The notes: generated from the sequence alone by a model not told the origin. A stretch of 64,000 bases of DNA from Marivirga salinae (GCF_030503855.1 NZ_CP129971.1:3224001-3288000), one strand, 5' to 3'. Counted from the first letter of the stretch, positions 9,191-19,018 are shown. Translations and numbers: made by a program.

Positions 9191-10675
9191 ATGGAGCAAT
9201 ATGACTTAGTAATTATTGGAGCTGGACCATCAGGATATGCTGCTGCCATGCGGGCAGTAGATTTGAAGAAGAAAACATTATTAATTGAAAAAAGTGTATT
9301 AGGTGGTGCTGGTATTACTAATGGTGCTTTATCATCCAAAACACTATGGGAGCTTTCCAGAGATATGTTAGCTTTCCGCAAAAATTTAGATCGCTATCAT
9401 ATGCAGTCTCCAAAAGCTGTATGGAAAGAGATTCAATTGGAAGTTCAAAATGCAGTTGAAGAGAGAGTAGATTTACTGAAAAGTCACCTACATGAACTTC
9501 AAAAAAACTTAAAATACTCTCCCTATATTGATTTTATAGCTGGTGAAGCATCCATTGTCAGTGAACATATAGTAGAAATTGAAACTTCAAATGAAAGATT
9601 AGCATTTGAAACCGAAAATATCATTATTGCCACAGGCAGTAGACCTCGTTATTTACCCAATATCCCTATTGATGAAAAGCATATACTCACAAGTGATGGC
9701 ATTGAACAAATGGATGATTTCCCAAAAAGCATGGTCATTGTGGGTGCTGGAGTCATCGGTTGTGAATATGCCACTATTTTCTCGGGTTTTGGACAAACCA
9801 AAGTCTATTTGATTGATAAAGGGGATAGTATTCTTCCATTTGAAGATCCAGATGTTGTAGCCGTAATAGAAAAGAATCTGGAAGCACAAGGCGTTCATAT
9901 TCACAGAAGTTCTTCCTTAACTCACATGGAAAGAAAAAATGGAAAAGTGGTTTACAAATTAGATTTTTCAGATGGGCATCAAGAAACATTCGAAGTGGAT
10001 AAGGCTTTAGTATCTGTCGGTAGAGTGCCTAATTATGAAAATTTATGGAAAGAAGCTGTTCCTATTAAAATGGGACAAAGAGGTGTGGAAGACAATGACA
10101 CTAAAACATCAGTCAAAAATATTTATGCAGTAGGAGATATTACTGCTGATATAAATTTGGTGAATGTCGGGGAACTCGAAGGCAGATATGCAGTTGAAAA
10201 AATATTTGGCACTCCAGTGAAGAAGCTAGTATATGAAAACATCAGTACTATCATGTTTTTGAACCCTGAAGTTGCCGGTGTTGGCTACAATGAAAAAACT
10301 GCTCAAGAAAAAGGTTTAAATTATAAAGTAGTTACAACTGATTATTCCACTATTGCAAGGGCTGTGGCCAAAAGAAACACACAAGGGTTTATTAAATTAT
10401 TGGTGACTGATGATGAGGAAATGAAAATATTAGGCATGAGGGTGGTTGGCGAACAAGCATCGGCTGCCATTCAAGCTGTGGCATTGCTCATAAATATGAA
10501 TAAAGGAATTGAAGAATTAGCAGAATGCGTGCACCCGCACCCTAGCATTACGGAAGGAATTCAAGAATCTGTGCGTGCACTTTTGAATAAATCTATTTTA
10601 AAATCAGGTTTGTTAAAAGATAAAGTGAATTGCTATTGCTACAATTGCGAGAAGAATGAAAGAGCAATGATTTAA
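9191..10675 (+). CDS. FAD/NAD(P) disulfide-oxidoreductase-fold protein lacking the redox disulfide
   Basis: A 494-residue flavoprotein with the lipoamide dehydrogenase fold: FAD-binding GAGPSG at 10-15, second nucleotide-binding GAGVIGCEYA, YAVGDI for FAD, and the dimerisation-domain His-Glu motif HPHPSITE near the C-terminus. Where active enzymes have GG-x-C-x4-C-x-x-SK, this protein has Gly41 and Ala46, so the redox-active cysteine pair is gone. SthA-type soluble transhydrogenases also lack one or both cysteines, but they lack the HPHP motif, so neither label fits well. The C-terminus ends in CYCYNCEKNE with three cysteines in six residues. The frame extends to a TTG at 9182, but the ATG at 9191 gives the standard N-terminus. 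Reaction unknown. Confidence 0.85.
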   Translation: MEQYDLVIIGAGPSGYAAAMRAVDLKKKTLLIEKSVLGGAGITNGALSSKTLWELSRDMLAFRKNLDRYHMQSPKAVWKEIQLEVQNAVEERVDLLKSHLHELQKNLKYSPYIDFIAGEASIVSEHIVEIETSNERLAFETENIIIATGSRPRYLPNIPIDEKHILTSDGIEQMDDFPKSMVIVGAGVIGCEYATIFSGFGQTKVYLIDKGDSILPFEDPDVVAVIEKNLEAQGVHIHRSSSLTHMERKNGKVVYKLDFSDGHQETFEVDKALVSVGRVPNYENLWKEAVPIKMGQRGVEDNDTKTSVKNIYAVGDITADINLVNVGELEGRYAVEKIFGTPVKKLVYENISTIMFLNPEVAGVGYNEKTAQEKGLNYKVVTTDYSTIARAVAKRNTQGFIKLLVTDDEEMKILGMRVVGEQASAAIQAVALLINMNKGIEELAECVHPHPSITEGIQESVRALLNKSILKSGLLKDKVNCYCYNCEKNERAMI

Positions 10676-10730
10676 ATATGATAAGCGGTTTAACAAAACA
10701 TATGGAATACTGTTTTTAAAAGAAAAACTT

Positions 10731-11474
10731 ATGAAAAATCTACTAATAATTGTGTTTTCCTTGGTATGCCACAACATATTTTCTCAGGATCTAATCAGCA
10801 CTAATCAAGGTGATATTAAAATCCATCCAATTCTTCATGGAACTTTGGCATTAGAATATGAAGGACTTACAATTTATGTTGACCCCTATGGAGGAGTAGA
10901 TAAATTTAAAGGATTGAAAGATGCTGATTTAATTTTAATTACAGACATACATGGTGACCATTTGAATAAAGAAACCCTCAAAGACTTAAACACTTCCAAT
11001 TCTCATTTTATCGTACCAGAAGCAGTTGCCCAACAGATGGAAGGAATAGGTAATGCAGAAATTGAAATTTTGAATAATGATAACAGCACCTCATTTAACG
11101 GAATTAATATTACAGCCATACCTATGTATAATTTACCCGAAAGTGAAGATTCCAGACATCCTAAAGGCAGAGGAAATGGTTATTTACTGAATATTGCAGA
11201 CAAGGTAATTTACATCTCAGGTGATACCGAGGATATTCCTGAGATGCGAGCGTTAAAAAATATTGATTTGGCTTTTGTATGTATGAATATACCTTATACC
11301 ATGTCAGTTGAACAAGCATCTGATGCTGTTTTAGATTTCAACCCTTCTATAGTTTATCCATTTCATTTTAGAGGTCAAGGAGGCTTAGCCGATGTTGAGA
11401 AATTCAAATCTTTAGTGAAGAAAGAAAATAAAGATATTGAAGTACGACTAAGAAATTGGTACTCTGAAGATTAA
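10731..11474 (+). CDS. Secreted metallo-beta-lactamase-fold hydrolase
   Basis: A 247-residue protein with a signal peptide (about residues 1-18, ending NIFSQD), so periplasmic or envelope-located. The MBL-fold metal motif appears as ITDIHGDHL near residue 67, a form of the HxHxDH motif in which the first His is Asp. Later ligands are likely in YISGDTED (Asp) and YPFHFRGQ (His). The shape resembles UlaG/YycJ-like minimal MBL proteins and not beta-lactamases of clinical type. The substrate is not predictable. It stands alone 55 bases after the oxidoreductase, possibly cotranscribed. Confidence 0.83.
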   Translation: MKNLLIIVFSLVCHNIFSQDLISTNQGDIKIHPILHGTLALEYEGLTIYVDPYGGVDKFKGLKDADLILITDIHGDHLNKETLKDLNTSNSHFIVPEAVAQQMEGIGNAEIEILNNDNSTSFNGINITAIPMYNLPESEDSRHPKGRGNGYLLNIADKVIYISGDTEDIPEMRALKNIDLAFVCMNIPYTMSVEQASDAVLDFNPSIVYPFHFRGQGGLADVEKFKSLVKKENKDIEVRLRNWYSED

Positions 11475-11600
11475 TTTTAATCTGTGTATTTACTCAATTC
11501 ATCTATTTTAGTTATAGAAATTCAGTATTAAACTGTATTTAATTGCTATGATAATTTTATTAGGATAAATTGAAGCTCATTAGCTTAAATGTTAAATTAA

Positions 11601-13637
11601 ATGCGAGAACTAATATTAGTTATTTTTTTAATTGCTAGTTCGCTCTCTTTACTTGGTAATGAGAAAACAGATAGTCTACAAAATGTTTTAAACCAAAAGA
11701 TTGAGGACAGTACTCGCGTTAAAGTTTATAAAGAATTACTCTATTATTTTAGTACTTCAGAACCTTCACAAGCCATATTTTACGGACATCAAGGATTAGA
11801 ACTTGCAAGAAAGATAAATGACGATTATTCAGAAATTCAGCTTCTAAACAACCTTGGAATTGCATATTATGGTTTAGGTGTTTATGAAAAAACCTTAGAA
11901 TATTTCCTTCTAGTTCTTGAATTGGAAAAAGAATTAAATAATCCCCAATCGCTATCAAGGGCAATGAATAACGTAGGTATTATTTATGAAGAGATAGATA
12001 GATTAGATAAATCCGCTTATTATTATGAGGAGTCAATAAAAATTAAAAAGTCCTATAATGATTCATTAGGTATTTCTAACACGATGAGTAATTTGGGTTT
12101 GCTCTATATGAAAAGAGATATACCTGAAAAGGCGATAGATTATTTCCGACAATGCTACAAAATTGACAAACAATTAAATCATGAAGTTGGAATTTATAAT
12201 TCCTTACATAATATTGGTATTTATCACAAAGATTTTGGCGATAAAGACTCAGCTATTTACTATCTAGAAAAAGCGCTATTAGCCGTCCCAAAAGGAGAAA
12301 ATCATTATGATAAAACCTATATCATTAAGAGCTTAGCAGAGAGTTATCTAATAGATAAGGATTATAGTAATGCACAAAGTTATTTTAATAAAGCCATTCA
12401 ATCAGCCCAAGAAGTTGAAGCATTAGATGTTCTAAAAGATTCTTATAAAGGCTTATCAAAAATATATGAACATAATAAGCAATTTGAAAAATCATTATCT
12501 GCTTACAAAAAATATAAATCATTGAACGATTCTATTTTCAATCAAGATTTCAATAATGAAGTCGCTCAATTAGAAAAGAATTTTGAAATTCAATCGAAGG
12601 AAAAGGAAATTCAGCTATTAACGAATGAAGCAGAAATCACCAATTTGCAGTTGATCAGAAGAAAAAACTCCAATTACTTCCTTACAGCCTTAGGATTATT
12701 GCTTGCTGTTTTGGCCTTTATTAGCTACAACAGATACCAAATCAAGAATAAATCGCATAAAATGCTTCAGCAAAAAAATGATGAAATAAATCTACAAAGA
12801 TCGGAATTAAAGGAAAATAGAGATGAAATAGAAGCTCAAAGAGACAGTATTTTAGAACAAAAACATGCTCTAGAAGAAGCTAGCTCAGAGATCATGAAAA
12901 GTATTTGGTATGCTCAACATATTCAAAGAGCTATATTGCCTGATTTGAAGGAAATAAAATCTGTTTTTCATGAGTTTTTTATGCTTTACATCCCTAAATC
13001 CATTGTAAGTGGAGATTTCTATTGGTTTACTCGTAAAAAGGATAAAATATTCTTTGCGTTCGCTGATTGCACAGGTCATGGTATTCCTGGTGCCTTTATG
13101 ACTGTTATGGCCAATGATCTACTTAATAGCATTATCATACAGCAAGATGAAAATGATTGTGCTAAAATCATTAAACTTTTAGATGAGGCAGTTTTAAATA
13201 GTCTACAATACAAGGAAAATTCCTCTAGTGATGGTTTAGACATTGCACTTCTTTGTTTTGACATAAAGAAGCATAAGCTTACTTTCTCAGGTGCCAGCAT
13301 GGATATTATAGTCTATCAAAACAGTGAGTGGAAGAATTTTAGAGGGGAAAGATTTTCTATTGGAGGGTTTACAGAAGCGGAACTTAAACAACCGAAAAAT
13401 ATTTCATTAGACTTAAAGGAAGATACCCAGGTTTATATGTATTCAGATGGTTATGTTGACCAATTTGGTGGAACTAAAGATAAAAAGTTTATGCGTAAAA
13501 GACTCAGAAGTCTTTTGGATGAAATTAAGCTTTTACCACTGTCCCAACAGAAACTGAAGTTAGAAAAAGCAGTATTGGATTGGAAAGGCGATCAAGAACA
13601 AACCGATGATATTACTTTTGCAGGGATAAGGTTTTAA
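11601..13637 (+). CDS. TPR sensor with SpoIIE-type PP2C phosphatase domain
   Basis: A 678-residue membrane protein. Order: signal peptide (1-19); six to seven tetratricopeptide repeats (about 40-320, e.g. LNNLGIAYYGLGVYEKTLEYF); a membrane helix near 362-378; a long coiled coil (about 385-435); then a SpoIIE/RsbU-like phosphatase domain (about 440-678). Its metal-binding residues are visible in SGDFYW, FADCTGHGIPGAFM and YMYSDGYVDQFGG. The architecture is common in Bacteroidota: an extracytoplasmic TPR region coupled to a cytoplasmic serine/threonine phosphatase acting on an anti-sigma-antagonist-like protein. The SiaC protein at 4589-4972 is one candidate substrate; that pairing is inference. 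Confidence 0.9.
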   Translation: MRELILVIFLIASSLSLLGNEKTDSLQNVLNQKIEDSTRVKVYKELLYYFSTSEPSQAIFYGHQGLELARKINDDYSEIQLLNNLGIAYYGLGVYEKTLEYFLLVLELEKELNNPQSLSRAMNNVGIIYEEIDRLDKSAYYYEESIKIKKSYNDSLGISNTMSNLGLLYMKRDIPEKAIDYFRQCYKIDKQLNHEVGIYNSLHNIGIYHKDFGDKDSAIYYLEKALLAVPKGENHYDKTYIIKSLAESYLIDKDYSNAQSYFNKAIQSAQEVEALDVLKDSYKGLSKIYEHNKQFEKSLSAYKKYKSLNDSIFNQDFNNEVAQLEKNFEIQSKEKEIQLLTNEAEITNLQLIRRKNSNYFLTALGLLLAVLAFISYNRYQIKNKSHKMLQQKNDEINLQRSELKENRDEIEAQRDSILEQKHALEEASSEIMKSIWYAQHIQRAILPDLKEIKSVFHEFFMLYIPKSIVSGDFYWFTRKKDKIFFAFADCTGHGIPGAFMTVMANDLLNSIIIQQDENDCAKIIKLLDEAVLNSLQYKENSSSDGLDIALLCFDIKKHKLTFSGASMDIIVYQNSEWKNFRGERFSIGGFTEAELKQPKNISLDLKEDTQVYMYSDGYVDQFGGTKDKKFMRKRLRSLLDEIKLLPLSQQKLKLEKAVLDWKGDQEQTDDITFAGIRF

Positions 13638-13736
13638 AATGAAGGTAGCCAAAAGCTTTTTATAAACCACATAACTTGTCCCGTGCTGAAAGTCGGGAGT
13701 GATGCAAAGAATTTCACTAAGGTCTCAAAGAAACAA

Positions 13737-16052
13737 TTACCCATCCTTATTGAAAAGCTTTTTAATCCGCTTAAAAATTCCTTTCTTTTCCTTTCCATCT
13801 TCATCAAAATCTTTACTTTTCTCTTTATCAGGATTAGTAAATAATTTCTTAAAGAATCCATCTTCTTTAATTGGAGGACAATCCATTAACCTTTGGGCTT
13901 TATCCGATAAAGGTCGGAATCGACTATTACTGTAATGCTTAAGCTTTGCATCTGCATTAACTTTTTGCATCCATAAGCCAAAAATCGGCAGTGCTGAATT
14001 AGCTCCCTGTCCTAATGAAGTGCTTCTAAAACCTATGCTCCCATTATCCGAACCTGTCCAGCTAATGGTAACCAGATTAGGCAATAAGCCTACGAACCAG
14101 CCGTCTCGATTATTTTGAGTAGTACCAGTTTTTCCAGCTATATCATTCCTTAATTTATATCGCCACCGCAATCGAGATGCAGTACCTGAATTAACCACCT
14201 CTTGCATCATCTCCAATATCATTTCTTGATTGAGGCCAGAAAAAGCTTGTTTATATTCATTTTCAGATTTAAACTCTCCCAAAACATTTCCAGAAGCATC
14301 TGTGATTTTTTTAATAAAATATGGATCCGATGCTTTTCCGTCATTCAAGAAAGATGAATAAGCCGTGGCCAATTCCAACATACTCAGCTCTGCTGTGCCC
14401 AATGCCAAAGAAGCCACTTCTGGTAAATCAGATTTAATCCCCACATCTTCCGCTAAATTTATGACTGAACGAATTCCTGTTTCTTCTAAAATCTTCACCG
14501 AAACTGTATTCATCGACTTTTTTAATGCTTCTGGCATGCTCACATTTATATGTGCATAATCTTCATTATCGCTATTGGTGGGTTTCCAGCCTTCTAAATT
14601 ATCATAGGAAACCGCTCTTGCTGGAAAATAATCACAAGGCTCCACTCCATTTTCAAGGGCTGCCAAATAAACCAATGGCTTAAAAGTAGAACCTACTTGT
14701 CTCTTGCTTTGAGTTACATGGTCATACTTAAAATATTCAAAATCAATACCTCCTATCCAGGTTTTAACAGCACCAGATTTTGGATCCATTGCCACGAAAC
14801 CAGATTGCAAAGTCTTTAAGGAATGTTGAATACTATCGATTACACTCATGGTCTGCACATCACTCCCCGACCAATCAAAGAGCTGCATTTCCTTCTTTTC
14901 GTTTAATATCTTTTGAATTTCTTCCTCTGACTTTCCTTGATTTTTCAAAGCTTTATAATGATGAGAGCGTTTAATATATTGCTCATAAACAGATTTCTTT
15001 TTCCAAGGAGCCAAATTCCCCCAATTATCTTCAAAAGCCTTTTGCAATTTTTGCATATGCTCTTTCATTGCTGATTCAGCATACAACTGCATTTTTTTAT
15101 TAAGCGTGGTGTGGATCTTCAAGCCATCACCGTAGATATCAATGGCTTTACCAGTTTCTTTTTCATATTCATCTGCCCATTTCACCAGTTCTTTTCTCAC
15201 CTGTTCTCTAAAATAGGGTGCTGTCCCTTCATCTGCCTTAACTGGATGATAATCCAGTTCAATCTTTTTATCAATTGCTTCTTGATAAGCTTTATCACTA
15301 ATCTTATTATACTTCACCATTTGAGAAAGCACTACATTTCTTCTTTCAATGCTATTCTCAGGAAAAATTCTCGGATTATACGTATAGGTAGCTTTCAAAC
15401 TACCCACCAAGATGGCTGATTCTTCTACTGTCAACCTATTCACTGGTTTATTGAAAAAAGTTTGTGATGCTGCCTCTATACCGAATGTATTATCTGGAAA
15501 GCTAACAGTATTAAGGTAGAGGGTAAGCAAATCCTCTTTAGAATAAAGATCCTCAAGACGGGTGGCTATAATAGCTTCCTTTATTTTTATAGGAATAATT
15601 TCAAAATTATAAGAATACTCCCTAGGAAATAAATTCTTTGCAAGCTGTTGAGAAAGCGTACTACCCCCACCTGCAGACCGATCTTGAAGTATGACAGTTT
15701 TAATTAATACTCTAAAAAGACTTCTATAATCAATACCCGAATGTTCAAAAAAACGAACATCTTCCGTTGCCACCAAAGCATCTATTAAATGTTGAGGCAA
15801 TTCATCATATTTTATATTCGACCGATAGCTCCTATAAAGAAATCCAATATTCTCATTATTTTCATCTAGAATTTCAGTAGCCTGTGCGTTATTAATATTA
15901 GTTAATATTTCATCATCAGGTAACTTCCCAAACATCCCCGCTTTTATGCTAAAGAAAAATAAAATGAGGAGTAATATCCCTGATCCTATAAGCAAGGATA
16001 GTAATTTAATAATTCGTTGTTTTAAATTCTTTTTCTTTTTCTTTTTTGGCAT
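13737..16052 (-). CDS. mrcA: Class A penicillin-binding protein (glycosyltransferase/transpeptidase)
   Basis: A 771-residue bifunctional peptidoglycan synthase of the PBP1A type. A lysine-rich cytoplasmic start is followed by one membrane anchor (about 15-36). The GT51 domain has VATEDVRFFEHSGIDYRSL with catalytic Glu97, and GGSTLSQQLAKNLF near 129-142. The transpeptidase domain has SxxK as STFK (Ser455-Lys458), SMN at 513-515 and KTGTT from 641. The C-terminal tail is rich in lysine. An in-frame TTG lies nine bases upstream of the chosen ATG at 16052. The gene is divergent from the binding-protein-fold gene at 16205. Length and motif order are typical; it should be active. Confidence 0.94.
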   Translation of the reverse strand: MPKKKKKKNLKQRIIKLLSLLIGSGILLLILFFFSIKAGMFGKLPDDEILTNINNAQATEILDENNENIGFLYRSYRSNIKYDELPQHLIDALVATEDVRFFEHSGIDYRSLFRVLIKTVILQDRSAGGGSTLSQQLAKNLFPREYSYNFEIIPIKIKEAIIATRLEDLYSKEDLLTLYLNTVSFPDNTFGIEAASQTFFNKPVNRLTVEESAILVGSLKATYTYNPRIFPENSIERRNVVLSQMVKYNKISDKAYQEAIDKKIELDYHPVKADEGTAPYFREQVRKELVKWADEYEKETGKAIDIYGDGLKIHTTLNKKMQLYAESAMKEHMQKLQKAFEDNWGNLAPWKKKSVYEQYIKRSHHYKALKNQGKSEEEIQKILNEKKEMQLFDWSGSDVQTMSVIDSIQHSLKTLQSGFVAMDPKSGAVKTWIGGIDFEYFKYDHVTQSKRQVGSTFKPLVYLAALENGVEPCDYFPARAVSYDNLEGWKPTNSDNEDYAHINVSMPEALKKSMNTVSVKILEETGIRSVINLAEDVGIKSDLPEVASLALGTAELSMLELATAYSSFLNDGKASDPYFIKKITDASGNVLGEFKSENEYKQAFSGLNQEMILEMMQEVVNSGTASRLRWRYKLRNDIAGKTGTTQNNRDGWFVGLLPNLVTISWTGSDNGSIGFRSTSLGQGANSALPIFGLWMQKVNADAKLKHYSNSRFRPLSDKAQRLMDCPPIKEDGFFKKLFTNPDKEKSKDFDEDGKEKKGIFKRIKKLFNKDG

Positions 16053-16204
16053 GCTATTCAATTGTCCTGCGAAGAACGGAAAATCACAGTAAAAAGTGTA
16101 ATGAAAAAGTCATTAAGCTGAAAAAATTAAACAAAAGCTTAAGTTTCCCATTATTTCAAAAGAGAAAGATTGTATGTTTGTATACTCAAAAAAAGAATGA
16201 TATT

Positions 16205-17071
16205 GTGAGTAAAACGATAAGAATCGGTGGGGTTCCCGAACATTATAATACCCCAATCCATTTAGCAATTGAATCAGGCGCAATTGAAAATGAAGGACTT
16301 AAGGTAGAGTGGAAAACCTTTGAAGGTGGAACAGGTGAAATGAGAGAAGCTCTTATCAACAATGAAGTTGATATTTGTGCCATTTTAACAGAAGGAATTG
16401 TTAGTGGAATTCTTCAAGGGGTTCCTGCCAAGATTATTAGTGGTTATGTGAAGAGCCCTTTGATTTGGGGAATCCATAGCGGAACGGAGAATCCTATCAA
16501 TGACCATAAAGAAATATACGATAAAAAGTTTGCCATCAGTAGAATTGGCTCAGGCTCTCATTTAATGCCTATAGTAGATGCACTAAATAATGACAAAAAA
16601 ATAGAGGAATCTCAATTTCACATCATTAACAATTTAAAAAGTGCATTAGTGTCATTAGAAAAGCAAGAAACTGACGTTTTCTATTGGGAAAAGTATACCA
16701 CTAAGCCTTATGTTGAAAGAGGTGAATTAAAAAGAATAGGTGAATATGTTACGCCCTGGCCTTGTTTTGTTTTGGCTGCTCACAATGACATCATTAATGA
16801 AAGACCGAAGGATATTTCACGAGTTTTGAGACAAATTCAGCGTTCATCTGCCCAGTTTATGGAAAATGAAGATGCAGTGGAAATGGTGAGTGAAAGATTT
16901 GCAATAAAAAAAGAAGATGCCTCTAAGTGGTATCATGCTACCGAATGGGCTACTGATGGATGGGTTAGCAATAAGATGCTGAAAAATGTAGTTTACACTT
17001 TAAAGGCTGCTAATATTATTGATGAAATGGCGGATACAGAGCAGCTTGTTTGGCAGAGAAATAGTATATAA
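16205..17071 (+). CDS. Cytoplasmic periplasmic-binding-protein-fold protein (NMT1/Ca3427-like)
   Basis: A 288-residue protein with a type II periplasmic-binding-protein fold: IRIGGVPEHYNTPIHLAIESG, FEGGTGEMREAL and SRIGSGSHLMPI resemble NMT1/THI5-like and Ca3427-like proteins that bind small ligands. There is no signal peptide or lipobox, and no ABC permease or ATPase lies beside it, so it is probably cytosolic and not a transporter subunit. The frame is open back to 16046, but that extension overlaps the divergent PBP gene and gives a basic, low-quality N-terminus. A GTG at 16205 places the first beta-strand at the normal distance. Ligand and role unknown. Confidence 0.75.
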   Translation: MSKTIRIGGVPEHYNTPIHLAIESGAIENEGLKVEWKTFEGGTGEMREALINNEVDICAILTEGIVSGILQGVPAKIISGYVKSPLIWGIHSGTENPINDHKEIYDKKFAISRIGSGSHLMPIVDALNNDKKIEESQFHIINNLKSALVSLEKQETDVFYWEKYTTKPYVERGELKRIGEYVTPWPCFVLAAHNDIINERPKDISRVLRQIQRSSAQFMENEDAVEMVSERFAIKKEDASKWYHATEWATDGWVSNKMLKNVVYTLKAANIIDEMADTEQLVWQRNSI

Positions 17072-17192
17072 AAATAGTTTTAAGTATTAAGCTCTAAGTT
17101 TTGAATTGTGATCTTTTGAAATTAATAACTTGATTATCAGGTACTAAATACTAAAAATATACAACTTGTAACAATTATATAAATTTAAATAA

Positions 17193-17627
17193 ATGAGCAA
17201 AGCAGAAATAGTAACCAACAAAGGCACATTAAAAATAGAATTTTATGATGATGCTACTCCCAATACTGTGAAAAATTTTCACGATTTGGCTAATAAAGGT
17301 TTTTATGATGGTTTAACTTTCCACAGAGTTATTCCTGATTTCGTAGTGCAAGGCGGTTGCCCTGATGGAACAGGTGCAGGTGGTCCTGGCTATTCAATTG
17401 ACTGCGAAACAGATGGCGAAAAGCAATACCATGAAAAAGGTGTTTTATCTATGGCGCATGCTGGTAAAAACACAGGTGGATCTCAATTCTTTATCTGCCA
17501 CAGCAGACAAAACACTCAGCATTTAGATGGAAAACATACTGCTTTCGGAAAAGTGTATGAAGGCTTGGATATTATTGATGATATCCGCCAAGGAGATGTA
17601 ATGGAAAAGGTGACGATAATTGATTGA
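17193..17627 (+). CDS. Cyclophilin-type peptidyl-prolyl isomerase
   Basis: A 144-residue single-domain cyclophilin without signal peptide, so a cytosolic protein-folding catalyst of proline cis-trans isomerisation. The family features are complete: [19 protein letters not shown] (active-site Arg in FHR), [19 protein letters not shown] with the Gln/Phe pair, and [11 protein letters not shown]. Its length matches the short bacterial PpiB class. It is monocistronic with its own terminator 25 bases after the stop. Confidence 0.95.
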   Translation: MSKAEIVTNKGTLKIEFYDDATPNTVKNFHDLANKGFYDGLTFHRVIPDFVVQGGCPDGTGAGGPGYSIDCETDGEKQYHEKGVLSMAHAGKNTGGSQFFICHSRQNTQHLDGKHTAFGKVYEGLDIIDDIRQGDVMEKVTIID

Positions 17628-17651
17628 TTATAAAAAGTTAATAAAATAATG

Positions 17652-17677
17652 GCAGGTTAAGTACCTGCTTTTTTTTT
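17652..17677 (+). terminator. Rho-independent terminator after cyclophilin gene
   Basis: A 6-bp stem (GCAGGT with ACCTGC), 5-base loop, then nine T. Confidence 0.8.
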
Positions 17678-17745
17678 GTCTAGTTCCTAAAATTTCATAT
17701 CCAAAATCAATAATCTTTTCACTAAGCAGGTTAAAGTAGATTTTA

Positions 17746-17753
17746 TATCTTTG
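17746..17753 (+). promoter_or_regulatory. Putative -7 box for 3-hydroxybutyryl-CoA dehydrogenase
   Basis: TATCTTTG fits the TAnnTTTG consensus and lies 29 bases before the start codon. No clear -33 TTTG is present at the ideal spacing. Confidence 0.45.
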
Positions 17754-17782
17754 CCACAGCTTAAAATAAATAAAAATATACT

Positions 17783-18673
17783 ATGGAAAATATAGCAGTA
17801 ATTGGATCAGGAACAATGGGTAATGGCATTGCGCACGTTTTTGCCCAAAATGGATTCAAAGTTTCTTTAATAGACATAAGTGAAGCTGCCCTAGAAAAAG
17901 GAATGGCTACTATTGGCAAGAACTTGGACAGACAAGTAAAGAAAGAAAAAATAGATGAAGCCAAAAAAACTGAAACCCTTAATAACATCACTACTTTCAC
18001 TTCAGTAAAAGAGGGCGCAAAAGGTGCTGATTTAGTAGTGGAAGCTGCAACAGAAAATACTGAATTAAAGCTGAAAATATTTAAAGAATTAGATGAGGTT
18101 TGTGATGAAAAAACCATTCTAGCGTCTAACACAAGCTCTATTTCCATTACAAAAATTGGATCCGTTACCAACAGACCAGAGAAAGTTATTGGAATGCACT
18201 TTATGAATCCGGTGCCGGTGATGAAATTAGTGGAAATTATCCGTGGATATTCTACTTCTGATGAAGTAACAGAGCGTATCATGGAGATGTCGAAAAAATT
18301 AGGTAAAATTCCTGAAGAGGTAAATGACTACCCTGGTTTTATCGCAAACAGAATATTGATGCCAATGATCAATGAAGCTATCTTTAGTTTATTTGAAGGA
18401 GTTGCAGGTGTAAAAGAAATTGATTCAGTGATGAAATTAGGAATGGCGCACCCTATGGGACCATTGCAATTAGCTGACTTCATTGGCTTGGATGTATGTT
18501 TAAGCATTTTGAATGTATTACACGATGGTTTAGGTGATCCTAAATACAGACCATGTCCGTTATTAATCAATATGGTGCAAGCTGGAAAATTAGGAGCTAA
18601 ATCTGGTGAAGGCTTTTATAATTACAGCCACGGAACAAAAGATTTAGTAGTAGCTGATACTTTCAAAAAATAA
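17783..18673 (+). CDS. hbd: 3-hydroxybutyryl-CoA dehydrogenase
   Basis: A 296-residue NAD-dependent dehydrogenase of the short 3-hydroxyacyl-CoA type, interconverting 3-hydroxybutyryl-CoA and acetoacetyl-CoA in fatty acid or butyrate metabolism. The Rossmann motif GSGTMGNGIAHVFAQNG lies at residues 7-23. SNTSSISIT and the catalytic-His region GMHFMNPVPVMKLVE (about 135-149) are present, as are the C-terminal motifs YPGFIANRILMPMINEA and KLGAKSGEGFYNY. It lacks an enoyl-CoA hydratase domain, so it is not FadB. The stop and the next start overlap as TAATG, so the DUF3820 gene is translationally coupled. Confidence 0.95.
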   Translation: MENIAVIGSGTMGNGIAHVFAQNGFKVSLIDISEAALEKGMATIGKNLDRQVKKEKIDEAKKTETLNNITTFTSVKEGAKGADLVVEAATENTELKLKIFKELDEVCDEKTILASNTSSISITKIGSVTNRPEKVIGMHFMNPVPVMKLVEIIRGYSTSDEVTERIMEMSKKLGKIPEEVNDYPGFIANRILMPMINEAIFSLFEGVAGVKEIDSVMKLGMAHPMGPLQLADFIGLDVCLSILNVLHDGLGDPKYRPCPLLINMVQAGKLGAKSGEGFYNYSHGTKDLVVADTFKK

Positions 18674-18891
18674 TGGAAGGATTAAATCCTCAAATATTAA
18701 ATGATTTAGTCAGAGTAAAGATGCCCTTTGGAAAATATAAGGGCACTTTACTTTGTAATTTACCTGTCTCCTATCTTGAGTGGTTTAAAAGAAAAGATGG
18801 ATTCCCTCCTGGGAAGTTAGGCATGCAAATGGAAACACTCTGGGTCATCAAAACCAACGGCCTAGAAGACTTACTGAAACCGCTGAGGTAA
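18673..18891 (+). CDS. DUF3820 small protein
   Basis: A 72-residue protein with the DUF3820 pattern MPFGKYKGTLLCNLPVSYLEW. This family is also called putative quorum-sensing-regulated virulence factor in some annotations, though its biochemical role is unknown. The start overlaps the dehydrogenase stop by one base (TAATG), so it is expressed with it. It has no signal peptide or membrane segment. Confidence 0.88.
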   Translation: MEGLNPQILNDLVRVKMPFGKYKGTLLCNLPVSYLEWFKRKDGFPPGKLGMQMETLWVIKTNGLEDLLKPLR

Positions 18892-19018
18892 CCACAGAGT
18901 TTCTTTTTAACCACAAAGTTACTCTAAGACTTTCGCAAAGAGTCACAAAGGTTTTCTTTGTGTAACTCCGTGAAAATCTCCGTGTCCTCTGTGGTTAATA
19001 GTCATCTTTGTGGTTAAA
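18889..19018 (+). repeat. Left block of CCACAAAG/GTGGTT repeats
   Basis: Nested inverted copies of one short word: TAACCACAGAG (18889-18899) pairs with CTCTGTGGTTA (18987-18997), and TTTAACCACAAAG (18906-18918) pairs with CTTTGTGGTTAAA (19006-19018). A 42-base segment at 18956-18997 recurs identically at 19639-19680. It starts right at the stop of the DUF3820 gene. Confidence 0.85.

Noticed and set aside
16046..16204. N-terminal extension of the binding-protein-fold gene
   Set aside because: It overlaps the start of the divergent PBP gene, is rich in Lys and unlike any binding-protein N-terminus; GTG 16205 fits the fold.
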